Shown one piece after another: positions 46,519 to 58,300 of a DNA stretch of 64,000 nt. Location of the stretch: assembly GCA_032173965.1 (NCBI GenBank), contig CM063292.1, forward strand, positions 3,672,001 through 3,736,000. Direction: 5' to 3'. A program made the position numbers and the translations under genes. How positions within the stretch are numbered: the stretch's first letter is position 1; every line of letters begins with the position of its first letter. Source of the stretch: Sitta carolinensis. Its lineage: Eukaryota; Chordata; Aves; Passeriformes; Sittidae. The notes under the pieces were generated by a model. The model was given only the letters and a program-made list of their open reading frames with translations. It was not told the origin of the DNA and did not search any database.

Positions 46519-49109
46519 GCCCTGCACTGGGGAGAATTTCCAAATTTGAGATCTTTGCTGTGATCTATGTGAAAATGCTTTTCTCCCCACGGCTGGACTG
46601 TTTTCCTGCCCGTAAATACACCTCAGGAACATTTGGCAGCCAAGGTAAAAACTGTTTGATTTGTTTCTGTGGCCACAGAGCTAAAATAGGTCTTTTGGTA
46701 TTTGTTCACAAAAATGAAGACGGAAATTGAGGGAGAACGGTTTGGAGTCAGCTTTACAAAAAGGTAATTTAAAGATGAGTTTTACCTTTTGCTGGCCCTT
46801 ATTAACACCTTTTCTCACTCTGTTAGAGTTCATCACTAGCCAGAAAAATGCTGCCCATATTGGCATGTGGGCTGTCTCCTGAATTACCTCTTTCATGGTT
46901 TAGTATTTCCCTGATGAATTCTCTTCTGCTTTAAATTGGTTTTATTCTCACATTCAGGCCACTGCTAAAATTTTAAGAGGCTCACAGAGGAGTTTAATTC
47001 CATATAATGACATGATGGAGGTTGTTTTGACAGCTCTTTGTAGATTCGGTGTAAACACAGTTGTTCTGTAGGAAATGCAGCTTCATTTTCTGCCATGAAT
47101 TCAGTGGAAATTAAAAAAAAAAAAAAACAAAAAAAACCCCAAACCAAAACAAAATCTTTACTCCACCATCCCTGGCCATTATGAACTTCCAGGAGAAAAG
47201 GACAGCAAGGAGCATTTTTGGGATTTAGGGACAGAAGTCCAAACCTGGTAAAGTCAAGTGGTGCCTTTCAATCTTTTTTCACAGTCTGAGAGTGCAACCT
47301 GCTTCCATTTGGATAAATTGACCTCTTTTTTTTCACACAGATCCAAATTAATGAAATTCTCTCTGCAAACATATACTGATTGCGATGCCTTGAATTTCTC
47401 ATTTATTTTTAGAGGACTCTTGCATACTTCAGTAAATATTTCCTCATTTGCAGAAAGTTCTGTGAGAATCCCCAGAGTGCTTGTTTCAGGGGAATTGAGG
47501 CATTCACAACGGCAGTTTTTCTGGGGGAGAAAAATAAATAAATTAGCATACAAGTAGAATACACAAGGTTGTTTCCTCAGCTGCCACGAAAACCATCATT
47601 CCATCCATCTGTGTGTGTTTGTCAACGTGATTTGTTTCCAACAGGCCAATTTTGAGGCTGTTTGGAAGCCCAGACTCCTCTGACACCCATCTGGTGAGGA
47701 TGCACCCACACCAACACAGCTCCCTGTGCTCAGGGCTTCTCAGGGCCCTTTCTTCCTCCTCCACCACAAAAAAATCCAGCCAGGAATCTGCAGATCCCAA
47801 ATGCAGAATCTCCTCCAGCTCCTGGAATAAATTACGGTGGATTTTAGTTGGGCCATGCAGAAGATTTGTTTGGTTGCTCATCATGTTGGTATTGGCTGAA
47901 TTGTGTTTGTTGTGCTTTCAAAGGATGTTCTCTTATTGGAGAAATTCTCCTTGTCCTTAAACACAAAGTTAAATTGTGTTTTTATGCTTAGAGTTTGTGT
48001 GAAATTTCATTACTTCTGTAAGTTTGGTCCCTTACTAAGTCCTTTAGACTGCTCAATAGAGCAGGAGGCAAGAATGTTTTAAAGACAATTTTTTTTTCTA
48101 ATTTTTGTTTTATTTTTTATTTGTTGGGCAGGCAAAACATGCAGAAAAATCTACCTTCTACGAAAAACAAATTAAGCACCTATAGCAAAAGAAAATGCTG
48201 CACAAAAGAAGCTGCAAACACAACAGAAGAACAATTTCCTATGGCTGATTTCTATTTTTAGTAGATTCCTACTTTCAGTTGGCAACAATGGAACTGTCAG
48301 TTCAACTAATGCAGTGCTCTAAATTTAATCACCTTAATTTATTCACACTGACCAGAAACAGAAATACAGGGTCCTTTTAATTAAATAACAGTCCCTCAGA
48401 ATGCAGAAAAAAAAAAAAATAAAAAAGAGATATCCATAGGGGATTATTATTCCAACTTTCCTGCTTTCAATAAGGACTTTCAAAACTCTCAAGAGTCACT
48501 TATGGTCCTTTCCTATTAATGAAATGATTAATAGAACATCATAATTACTCTTTAACAAGGCAAGACTTCCCTTGGAGTCAAGGGGAAAAGCAAAACAGGG
48601 ATTATTCTAAAAAATTTGGTCAAACCACTGAGAGGTAAAGAGAGGAAAATAAAAACCAAGCAAACAAACCAAAGGAAAAATCCCACACAACCCCAAACCC
48701 AACCCAAACCCCGAGCTCTCCTTAGCTGAGATATTGGATTCTTTAAACTCTCCCTTTGCAAATCCCACCTAAAGGCAACATTTCCATGCAGCTTCTATTT
48801 CTGCAGGGTGATATGAGTAATATGGAGGAATTAAATTTTAGCGTTTACTGGAAATTTCAACATTTCCCTGCTCTTTCACCTCCCTTTTATTTGTTCATTT
48901 TCCTGTTAAAGCCAGGCTAGTGAGTGCTTAAACCTGTGAACAAGCAATGACTCAGAGCTTCAGAAGGATGCCCAGACACCTCTGGGGCAGAGTGCCAAGA
49001 GTTTGAAGTCACCCCTTTTTGTGGGCAGGGTGCTGTGGGTGCCAGGCCAGGCAGATCCCTGGATCCAGAGCATTCTGGAGGCTGGGCTCAGCCCAGGACT
49101 GAGGAGCCT
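46519..49109. other. Unique non-coding stretch
   Basis: A-rich patches at about 47113-47127 and 48406-48427 and a T-rich patch at about 48089-48118. Frames at 47258-47557 exist on both strands at almost the same coordinates, a hallmark of chance. No gene recognised. Confidence 0.55.
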
Positions 49110-49222
49110 TCAGGAATCAGACAAATTCGCTTTCTGACCCTCTGTGTGATTTCAGGGCGAGCCACTTAACCCCTTCTGGCTGCTTGTGTCACCTGGTGGC
49201 TGATGGTGTAAAATAAAAAAAA
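49110..49222 (+). mobile_element. MIR / CORE-SINE relic
   Basis: The segment CTCTGTGTGATTTCAGGGCG, then AGCCACTTAACCCC, then GTGTCACCTGG...GTGTAAAATAA tracks the MIR 3' half. The MIR blocks are CTGTGTGACCTTGGGCAAG, TCACTTAACCTCT, TTTCCTCATCTGTAAAATG. The similarity is strongest over about 49140-49175. MIR-type SINEs are shared by amniotes and survive as very old relics, so heavy divergence is expected. An A run follows directly. Confidence 0.6.
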
Positions 49223-50023
49223 AAAAAATTCCAGAGCAAGGAATATTATTGAAAAGAGCAAGGGAAGAGCCAGGAGCCCACACATTTCATGTCTCTCACT
49301 CCTGGGTGGTGCCCTCCAAAAATACCACACTGAGAGGCAGAGTGTCTGCAGGAGTCACAAATTACTGCAGTTAGAATGGATTATAAATCTCAAGTAAGGC
49401 CCAGTCAATTCTACAAGTGATATATTTCTTTTATTACTGACCCTTTATTGCTTCTCTCTCACACACAGATCTATCTTTATCTATCTTTTGTTCTTGGGCA
49501 CAGGGGGTGTTGTGCTGCATTAATATTCCTCTCTGCAGTTTTTCTAGCCAGCCCCATTTTCTTTCCTTCTTGCATCAAGAAATTTGAAATTCTTAAAAAA
49601 AATATTTTAATTTTTTTTTTCTGGACCTTGCTTGGCTGTAAACAAGATATAGGGATATGAGTGCTATTTTAAAAAGCATCCTGGGGAATTTGGATATTTA
49701 ACCCTCCCATTTATTGCCAGAATACAGGTGGTCGCTTATTCTCACTACTGTTTTTGGAAGAGGGGAAGGAATAAAATATCCATTTCAGTTTAATTTGGCA
49801 TCAGAAGGACAAACTTTTGTATTAGGGAACACTCATTTAATCAGTCTGGGGTAACATTATGAGAATGAGATGATTTGCTGCTTCTAAATAAACATTTCTA
49901 GAAACGTAATTCCCTGAAATGTTTTATTTTTTTTTCCTGTTCTGTTTTTTCCTTTGGCCCACACTGGGGGGAGGCCCAGGCCCGTGTGCAGCTCAGGGGG
50001 CTTGGAGGAGAGGAGTTACAGGG
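49223..50023. other. Unique stretch
   Basis: A and T runs near 49597-49620 and 49927-49935. No gene recognised. Confidence 0.55.
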
Positions 50024-50549
50024 GATTGAGGGAATGGAGGGGAAAGAGAATGGAAGGGATAATGGGAAGGGAAATGGAAGGGAAGGATAAGGAGGATGGG
50101 AAGTTGGAAGGAAGGTTGGGAAGGGAAGTTTGGGAAGGGATTTGGGAAGGGGAAGGTTTGGGAAGGGAAGGTTTGGGAAGTTTGGAAGGGAAGGTTTGGG
50201 AAGGGAAGGTTTGGGAAGGGAAGGTTTGAAGGGAAGGTTTGGGAAGGAGGAAGGAAGGTTTGGGAAGGGAAGGGAAGGTTTGGGAAGGGGGAAGGGAAGG
50301 GAAGGGAAGGTTTGGGAAGGGAAGAAGGTTTGGGAAGGGAAGGTTTGGGAAGGGAAGGGAGGAAGGGAAGGGAAGGGAAGGGAAGGGAAGGGAAGGGAAG
50401 GGAAGGGAAGGGAAGGGAAGGGAAGGGAAGGGAAGGGAAGGGAAGGGAAGGGAAGGGAAGGGAAGGGAAGGGAAGGGAAGGGAAGGGAAGGGAAGGGAAG
50501 GGAGAAGGGAAGGGAAGGGAAGGGAAGGGAAGGGAAGGGAAGGGAAGGG
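50024..50549 (+). repeat. Composite all-purine array: 15-bp units grading into (AAGGG)n
   Basis: From about 50024 to 50150 the sequence is irregular GGGAA/GGATAA-rich DNA. From 50150 to 50360 a GGGAAGGGAAGGTTT unit (15 bp, with 10- and 20-bp variants) repeats. From 50361 to 50503 it is pure AAGGG pentamer (about 28 units). After a small break (GAGAAG at 50503-50508) about nine more units run to 50549. The pure part is homopurine on the plus strand, with G triplets spaced by AA, which satisfies the canonical G-quadruplex pattern over and over, and it is also a mirror repeat. Long frames covering it on both strands (50016-50660 minus; 50096-50654 plus, three frames) are repeat translations (Gly-Arg-Glu-Gly-Lys or Phe-Pro-Ser-Leu) and not genes. 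Confidence 0.97.
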
Positions 50550-53500
50550 CTCTCTCCTAACCGTGTTCATGAGCAAAATCCTCAGAGTTTTGCAGAGCTG
50601 CTTACAAGCCAGGTTGACCCTTCCAGCCTGAGCAATCAGAAAATGCCCAATTAAACCCACACGGACTCAGAGAACGTGTGAGGTCGAGTCTGTGCCCCAG
50701 GGAAACAGGAAAACCTTTCACACAATGTTCAGGACATTGAGGGATAACATGGACTCTTTATTTTACACCAGAACATCTCCTGGCAGCAGAAGAGGGAAGT
50801 TCTGCCCATCTCCAGGTCCACACCACTGTGATGCCTGAAAGTGAAAATCTCTTGGAACAAATACAGGGAAAGCACCACGATGGAGAGAGACAAATCTCTC
50901 ATCTACCCTCAGGGACCGAATGCAACTTACAACTGCTGAGTGAATAATTAGTGTTAATTAGCAGTAGAAATTGATGCCTTTGGAGATAGTCTGCCAAGTT
51001 TTTAAGCACTTTAATACTAATGGATTTTTTTTTTTCTGTGGGATAAATCTTTATAGAGGAAGCGAGTGCAAATTGATTTTTAAAGAGCCTGTCCAATGCT
51101 GAATTTATCTTACGAAAACATTGGGTTTAAAAACAATTACATTTACTTTAAATGTATTTTAAAGCTTTTTCCACTGGATTAATTTCGCTTTAAATATTTT
51201 TGCTATCATTTTTTTGCCTAGTTTCTTGGAAAAGGAGTATGAGGAGTACATTTGCATGTTTGGAAGTTGTTAGGATAAAATATGCCACCATGTCAAGCTA
51301 CTTAGTTCCTAAATCATTCTTCAATTATGAAGAAGTATTCAGCTGTAATGATAATGGCAGTCTAATGACACTTTGAATCACAAGAGTAAAGTTCACTGAG
51401 CAGAGGCAAAGACCTAAGAGTTAAGAAAATTGCCCAAGCTATTTCATGTCCTCTCTGCTCAAACAGGCGCTGTCTGAACCCAAAATCCTTATTTAGATTT
51501 CTTTTCACATCCTTTAAGCTAAAATCTAGTAAGGAAAATAGGATTTTGAACAAGGGCTGGGAAGTGCCCTTCTGGCTCAGCCAGCATTTGGGATTTGGGT
51601 GTTTCCATGGGGAACCAGCCTTGCCAGCAGGGATTTGGGGTGGCTCAGGGGCACAGCAGTGGCACTGCCCCGCTGGCTCCGGGCAGGGGCAGGGCAGCTC
51701 CACTCTGGAGCTCCTCTGCTTACCTGGGGAATTAGCCTGAAAATCAGAGATAAACAAATTAGCTTGATTTCCAGAAGTTTTGGGCACCTTGATTTCTCCC
51801 TGGAGTTTCTGAGAGAGAGAGAGGTTTACTCAAGACATCAAAACTCTGCTGGAGAAAGCTCAGAGACATTTGCAGGCCGTTGATACTGGAAACTCTAAAC
51901 CAGCACAGAATGAAAGCTCTTCCTTACATTATACTGCAGCCAGGAGTCAGAGAAGGAAATCAGGGCAGGGATTTCTTTGTTGTTATTGCCAGAAACACAC
52001 TGAGGACTTGCTGGAGAAATCAGGGCTGAGAGGAAGGTTTGAAACAGTTATGTGTTCAATATTAAGCACATTAATTACCACAAAAGTGTGTAACTTTTCT
52101 AGCAGGTGGTGTAGCAATTCCAGGGTCGATGAAAACTCTGCTGTATTTTTTTCTAACAGTGTCCAAAATGTTCAGGCAATGTACAAATGAAATTAATTTC
52201 CTGCAGCAAGAAAGGACCAATTTTGATTTTCAGGGGGAAAATGGTTCTTTTTTGCCACTGCTTGAGACCTCAGAATATTTGTTCACAGAGGTACAAATAT
52301 GAGAAGTGGCAGACAAGAGCCTCTCTGCTTATCCCTTCCTTCCACTTTCAGAATTATGAAGAATATTTTCTTATAGGTCATGGTCCAAACCCAGCTCAGT
52401 GATTTCCATAATGTTTGGACTAAGCTTTATTTGAAAATCACTGGGTGCTCCACAAGAGCAGATCATTCTGTGACCCTGCAGGGAACCTCTGAGGACAGGT
52501 TACATTTGCCTTAATGACAAATTGAGCTTTTGTTCATGATGTGCATGAAAGGGAGACAAGGCACAGAATTTATCTGGTGGATCACAGATAAATGGTGAAT
52601 TAAAACCTTGAATCCAAACCTGTCACCAGAGCCCACAGACCATTTTTGCAGCCCAGTTTCTAATCACGCTGCATATATAAATTGGAGATATTTTATTTTA
52701 ATGAAACGTGTTTTTGTGTTTGTTTTCCAGATGAATATATAGTGCATGTGTTCTGCATGGTTTCCATGCAAAATTAAAGATATGTGGACAGCAAGGTGCC
52801 TGTGACAGAGCAGCGAGAGAGGGCAGGAGTGGGAGACCTGGCAACACAAGTGATGTGGAGCTGGCCCTGGCTCTCTGTGGTTTCACTGTTGGAAAATCCC
52901 ATTCAGGTGCCTGAAGCACAAACTTTTCTCAAGAGAAGCCTTTCAAAGACTTACAGCAAAGTTTAATTCTCAGGTACACAGAGATTCTGAATATTTTTTA
53001 ACCCTGAGACACCACAATCCTTCTAGAGAATAACTGTTGTTTTGGGTTGTGTGTATACTTTGGAGTAGCACTTGTTAAGTTTATTTTCCCTCTTATTACC
53101 ACTGACAGCAGTGATTTGAGTTTAGGGTGAATAAAAAGTAATTATAGTACAAGATATTTTACCCAGATAATGCCTACTTCAGTCTGTACACAGATTTCAG
53201 TGGTACAAAGGCTCTCCACACCCCTTGTTCCTCCTCTGTGCTCTTAGCAGGAGGAGTTTCAGACACACTGCTCTGAAGATTTGCCTCTATGCATGGTCGG
53301 CCTCAGGTCCTCAGAAGTTGTTTGCTTGTGAACAAAACATGAAAGGAGACAAGCAGTGGGTATTGAATCATTTTTGTTTATACCAGCTAACACCAAAGGC
53401 TTTGGGGATCACAAATACGTTGTGTGCTGGTATTAGGAAATTCACTTTATCAAAATGTTGGGTTTACAGGCCCCTGGAGAGTGACAGTTTTTCCTATTTT

Positions 53501-55275
53501 TCAGTGAAAATACTGAGCCAACACTCTGCTCCCACCTCTCCCTGCCTGCACCCTCCTCCTCCCCTGCTCAATAAACTCCTTTTCTCTCTGGGTATATTAA
53601 ATACAGCTTGATTACTCTAGAGATTATTTTCTCCATTTTTATTGCTTTTGACTCTTTATTACTGCTCATTAGGATGTTATTAACTCTGCTGGAGCTATGG
53701 CAGTCCTCCACACCTGCTCCACATGACAAAGCCTTCCCTTCCCAGCATCACAGCCCTGTGAGTGGTTGAGCCCTCTGGCAGAGCTGGAAGAAGCAGCAGA
53801 GAGAGCAGGTCCTCGGTTTTTCTGGGGTAAGAGGTTTTTAATTGGTGTCTCCTCGAGGACCCTGTTGTTGATGCTCCTGAGGTGTTTTCCATCCTGGCTC
53901 TGTGTGGAGACTGGCACTGACAGTGATTCTAGGATGGATGGTGGTGTGAGTGGTGTTTCAGTGAGAAGAGGGGCAGGGTTGAGTTTGCTTTTAAGTGAAG
54001 TGGATTTTCCTGGGAAAAATCTCCCTGGGGAGAGCACAGCCATGGCCAGCCCTGGCTGGGCTGACTGGAGTGTCCCAAAGGCCACCAGTCCCCTGCAGCC
54101 CTGCTTGGGTTTTGCTTCCACCACTCTCAGCACCTTGGCAAAGAAGGGTCTCTGCTTTTTTTTTTTTTTTTTTTACTCAGAGAAGGCCAAGCCAAACCCA
54201 GGATTTCTCTTTATACGAGTGGTATTCCTCAACCTGAGGCTATTAAATGATTGCAAAGCAGAGAGCTGTAAGAGAAAAGGAAAACATGGAAGAAATGGAG
54301 GGCATCCCTCCAGCGCCAAATGATTTAGAAGATTTCACAGCCACTGGGGGCTGCCCTGGGCAGAATCTGCTTGTGGCAGCTCTAAATGTCACATTTGGCA
54401 CCCAGAACCCCTCCCAGCACTGCACTATCTTCTGCTCCATCCCAAAGGCAAAGGAGAGGGAATTTTCCAGTGACAGCCCAGGGTGGGTTCCCCCCCACAC
54501 CCCCAGTTACCTCCATCACTGTGCTGGCCACGAGTTTTAACCAATATTTTTCCATCTGAACTGCAGAGGAATTAACAGCAGCCTTGCAAACAGAATTCTG
54601 TCCCCCATTTGATGCCTTTTGTTGTTTTTTCTGGTGTCCCCTGATAGTAATGGATCTCTTTATACCCAGTTTTCTTTGCATTGCTCACCACGCATCTCTT
54701 GCCCCTCTTCATTCACAATAATGTGATATTAGTCACAATAATGTGATTATTAGTCACAAGAAGAGGTGGAGCAAGTGATTGTGCTGCAGGAACTGAGGTT
54801 CTCCCTATTTGTCTTTAATGAGCTGCTTTTTGTGTCTTTTTTCTTCTCAAGGCTATAAGGCAGCCATGAAATAGCAGTGAGACAGCAGAAGGTCATAATT
54901 TGGGAAAGCTTTTTATTTTTAAAGAAATATTGATACAGTGGAATTGATTGTTTTGAAGATAAATGAGGTGACAGGCGCTTTTTGTTTCTTTTTCTATGAA
55001 TTTTCTGTCTCAGCATAATAGTGACCCTTTCTTACCTGGGAAAATAAAAAGTGACTTTTTCAGCTTGAAGTGCAGTAATGGAGATGGCTTCAAAAATCAA
55101 ACTGATGTCTGGGGCAGGAAAATTTTGAGGGGGGAGACAAATGGAATCATTCTGTGATGTTATTAAGGAGCAAATTTGGGAAAAGGAGAGAGACCTGAAT
55201 TTTTAAATGGGAATATAACAAGAATTTGGTAGAGCAAGGTAGTGAAACCCAGAATGCCACATAGATTTTAAATCC
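50550..55275. other. Unique non-coding stretch
   Basis: T19 run at 54156-54174. At 54713-54760 TCACAATAATGTGAT repeats twice with a 20-bp period plus a partial third copy; each unit is itself a small inverted repeat (TCACA...TGTGA). Frames at 53669-54323 overlap on both strands without recognisable domains. No gene recognised. Confidence 0.5.
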
Positions 55276-55380
55276 CTCCATTCTCCTTGGGCTGCCTGTT
55301 CCAGGGCTTGACAACCCTTTAGGTGAAGAAATTTTCCCTAATATCCAACCTAACCCTCCCCATGCACAACTTGAGGTGGT
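55276..55380 (-). mobile_element. CR1 LINE 3' fragment
   Basis: The plus strand reads CTCCATTCTCCTTGGGCTGC, CTGTTCCAGGGCTTGACAAC, GTGAAGAAATTTTCCCTAAT, ATCCAACCTAACCCTCCCC and then GCACAACTTGAGG. This is the reverse complement of the well known CR1 tail (CTGTTCCAGTGCCTGACCAC..., GAAGAAATTTTTCCTAATAT..., CAACTTGAGG). It is a short internal piece; the terminal repeat and all coding sequence are absent. A GTT run follows at about 55378-55392. Confidence 0.88.
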
Positions 55381-58300
55381 TGTTGTTGTTGTCAAGGATA
55401 ATTGTGTGTCTCAGCATGGCTGAACCCTGCTGAGCTGCCCAGTAGAGCAGCAGGGAGGATTTTTTACTCACTTGAGCATGTACACAAGTCTTCAAGTAGC
55501 AAAAATATCAAAAGGCCACTTCCAGCTGGGAGTTATGTTTTTCTCCATGACTAAACTGGCCAACAACAGGATGATAATTAGATGGAGAATAAGTTGCTCT
55601 CCTTAGCAAAAGAAAAAAAAAAAAAAATCATGGACACACTGTGAGAGCAAGGGATTTAATCTGATAAATAGCATCTCTTCAGCCACAGGAAAATGCAGCA
55701 ATTGGCCAAAAAACCCATGTGTGTCCCCATGATTGATACATGAAAGGCTGAAAGTCCCTAAATAGATTCTTAAGAAAAGAAGGAAAACCCATTAAATTTG
55801 TGTTCTGTAGTGCTTGCAGTCCAGGCTGGATAACAAACAGCTGTCACTCTCAAGTGTTTCAGTACATTAAAGCCATATTTTATTGCCATTCAATTAGAAT
55901 TGTATTGCACTTTTGCCTGGGTGTCTGCTTCCCGTATTGACAGAGAGATTTGTGCTTGATTGGGGAACTCATGCCTGGTTTTCACGAGCTGTCCTGTACC
56001 TTATGACACAGCAGAGGAACAAAAGGACATCCAACAGATGCTGTTTCTTGTTATTTTGTAATTTTATCTTTGGTTGGGTGTTTCTTTGAGGACTATGTGA
56101 TAAAGTGGTGTTATTTTTAATTGGTTTCAACAATTACAGTGCACCATAAAATCGCCCTGGTTTTCCTTACTGTCCTACAATGAAATCCTTATTTTGAGGT
56201 TCATTATTAAATCAGAGATAAGGGATGCAGGATGCCCAAATGATCTTTCTTGGGGTCAGGCTTTGGCAGCATTTTGTCCACCCTGTTCTCTGCTTGCTGG
56301 GCTTTCCAGACCCAAGAGATGAGTGCAGATTTCTGAGGGCTGCCAGCCCCAGCTGACACACAGCTGACCCATTTTTTCCATTCAGGATGCTGCTGTCTTG
56401 TCTGTGCCGTGGCCCTGTTTTAATTTGTATTTCTGTGAGAAATAATTGGTTTTCTGCATATTTCTAAACCAAGCAAAGAGCACTATGCAGACCAGAAGGC
56501 TTTGTTAATCAGTGTGGAATGTGCAATGGAAAAGTGTGTGCCAGCTTTTGCTCCTGGAAAATCAGAAGGCTGACAGAATTATGCCATAATTACAGTCTGG
56601 ACAATTTTGTTTATTTCTTCTCTTTTTAATGTGTTTCATTAGGCTTCACATTATACAGACATGCAGAACAAACCAGGGAAAGGGCTGCAGTGAAGAGAAA
56701 CGTTCTCTTTATTCTCTACAAAGACACACAAAAAGGGAAGATCTTAAAGATTGGGTTTTGTTAACATCTTTTTTCCCCTCACTTTTCTTTTGCTTCTTTG
56801 TTTCCCTTCTCATGCCACGAAGAATTTGATTTCTTTTGTTACCATTTTTGGGGAGTTTCTTTTGTTTGCTTGATTTTTGTGTTTTAACTAGAAATATGTC
56901 TGCACACAGCTTTGTGTTCACACACACGCTCCCCCCACACCTTCATAAAATCATTTTCTCCTGCCATGTGGATATTTCCTAATGCCATTTGCTGCAGTGA
57001 TCAGAGTACAATAATGCTTTCCCTGTAGAAATGTTTATGGCAAACTCTATTATCATTACAGAGACAATCACTCTATTTTGATTCGTCTCAAAAATTGACA
57101 CATTTCCTGCAGACTTTATTTTCATTTCCCTCAGATATCATGGAAGTCAAATCAAATCAGCCCCAATTTATTACAGCATTTAACACCACTCACTTTTTGG
57201 GAGCTGCTTTTTAAAAGAGCTCAGTCCTTTCCCTGCCTCCTCCTTTGAAGAAATCAAGGAAATAAAGGAAAAACCCAAGGATTCCAGGAAAGGAGGATAA
57301 TTTGAGCAGGTCCTTGCTCTGCTGCCTGGAAATTGGCTCCCAGGCCCATGAACAGGAATTGGAGTCTTGCCAGTGCCACTGGGAGCTCTGGGTCACACCT
57401 GAATTTTCTGGAAAATGCCATCCCCAGTGAGCTGGATTCCCATGGCCCAGCTTCGTTTACTGCACCTTAACCACATGGGTCGTGGAGTTTGATGGGTTTT
57501 TTCCCACCTTTTGAAGTGTTTATCAGACAAAATTACAAATTAAGTTTTATCAGTCTTGCAAATGCCAAGGCTTTTTGTGGGTTTTCTGCACACGGACCCA
57601 GAATAAAATTACTGCAGAGAGCAGGGCTGGGAGAGGAGCCAGAATTTGGCTTTGATTAATACTTTGAGCACATTCCTCAATTAAATGTATGTGTCTGTGT
57701 GTATAAATATATATATGAAAACATTTAATAATAACCTTTTCCCTGGCTGAGATGCTGTGCTTGGCATTTTATTCTCATCCATTTCTGAGGCTGCTGGTTT
57801 GATTCCTGAGGTCAGGGTTGTTTTGAGCACTGCATTTCTCGGGCCACACAAATGGGGACGTTTATTTGAGCTGAGGAGCTGCAGAGAAATCTCTTTGCAG
57901 CTGTAGCAGGATGGTGAAGGCAGAGCACGGGTTATTATTCCTCAGGTGCTGAGGTGGTAAACACGGCTCTAAATTTGTGGGCAGCAATCCTTTCTGTCAA
58001 GGCAGGTAGCTCAGAGACACTAAAGACTCCTTGCAATAAGAACATTTAGCGTTTTGCAGTGAGAAATCTGCCTTGCATGCCTTGCAGCAGCACTGCAGCT
58101 CATCTGGGCTGCATTTCCAGCTGAAATTCTGGGTTTGAAGTGGCTTTGCCCTGAGGGAAGCGTGCCCTGTGTGAGCTGGGCAGGGCAGGCTGGGGCTGGG
58201 CAGGGGACCCTGGCACTGAGCAGCTGCCCTGGGGTGGCTTCAAACAGAGGATCAGTTGTGTGAGATCGTCTTTAGAGCAGAAATAATCACATTTCCTGGG

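Noticed and set aside
50016..50660. Long open frames on both strands (up to 214 residues)
   Set aside because: They translate the AAGGG/CCCTT array in every frame; composition is purely repetitive and the flanks are unique non-coding DNA.
50740..50800. GGATAACATGGACTCTTTATT, resembling the end of a family-A LTR
   Set aside because: Similarity is limited to about 20 bases; the CCAAT and TATA parts expected further along are missing.
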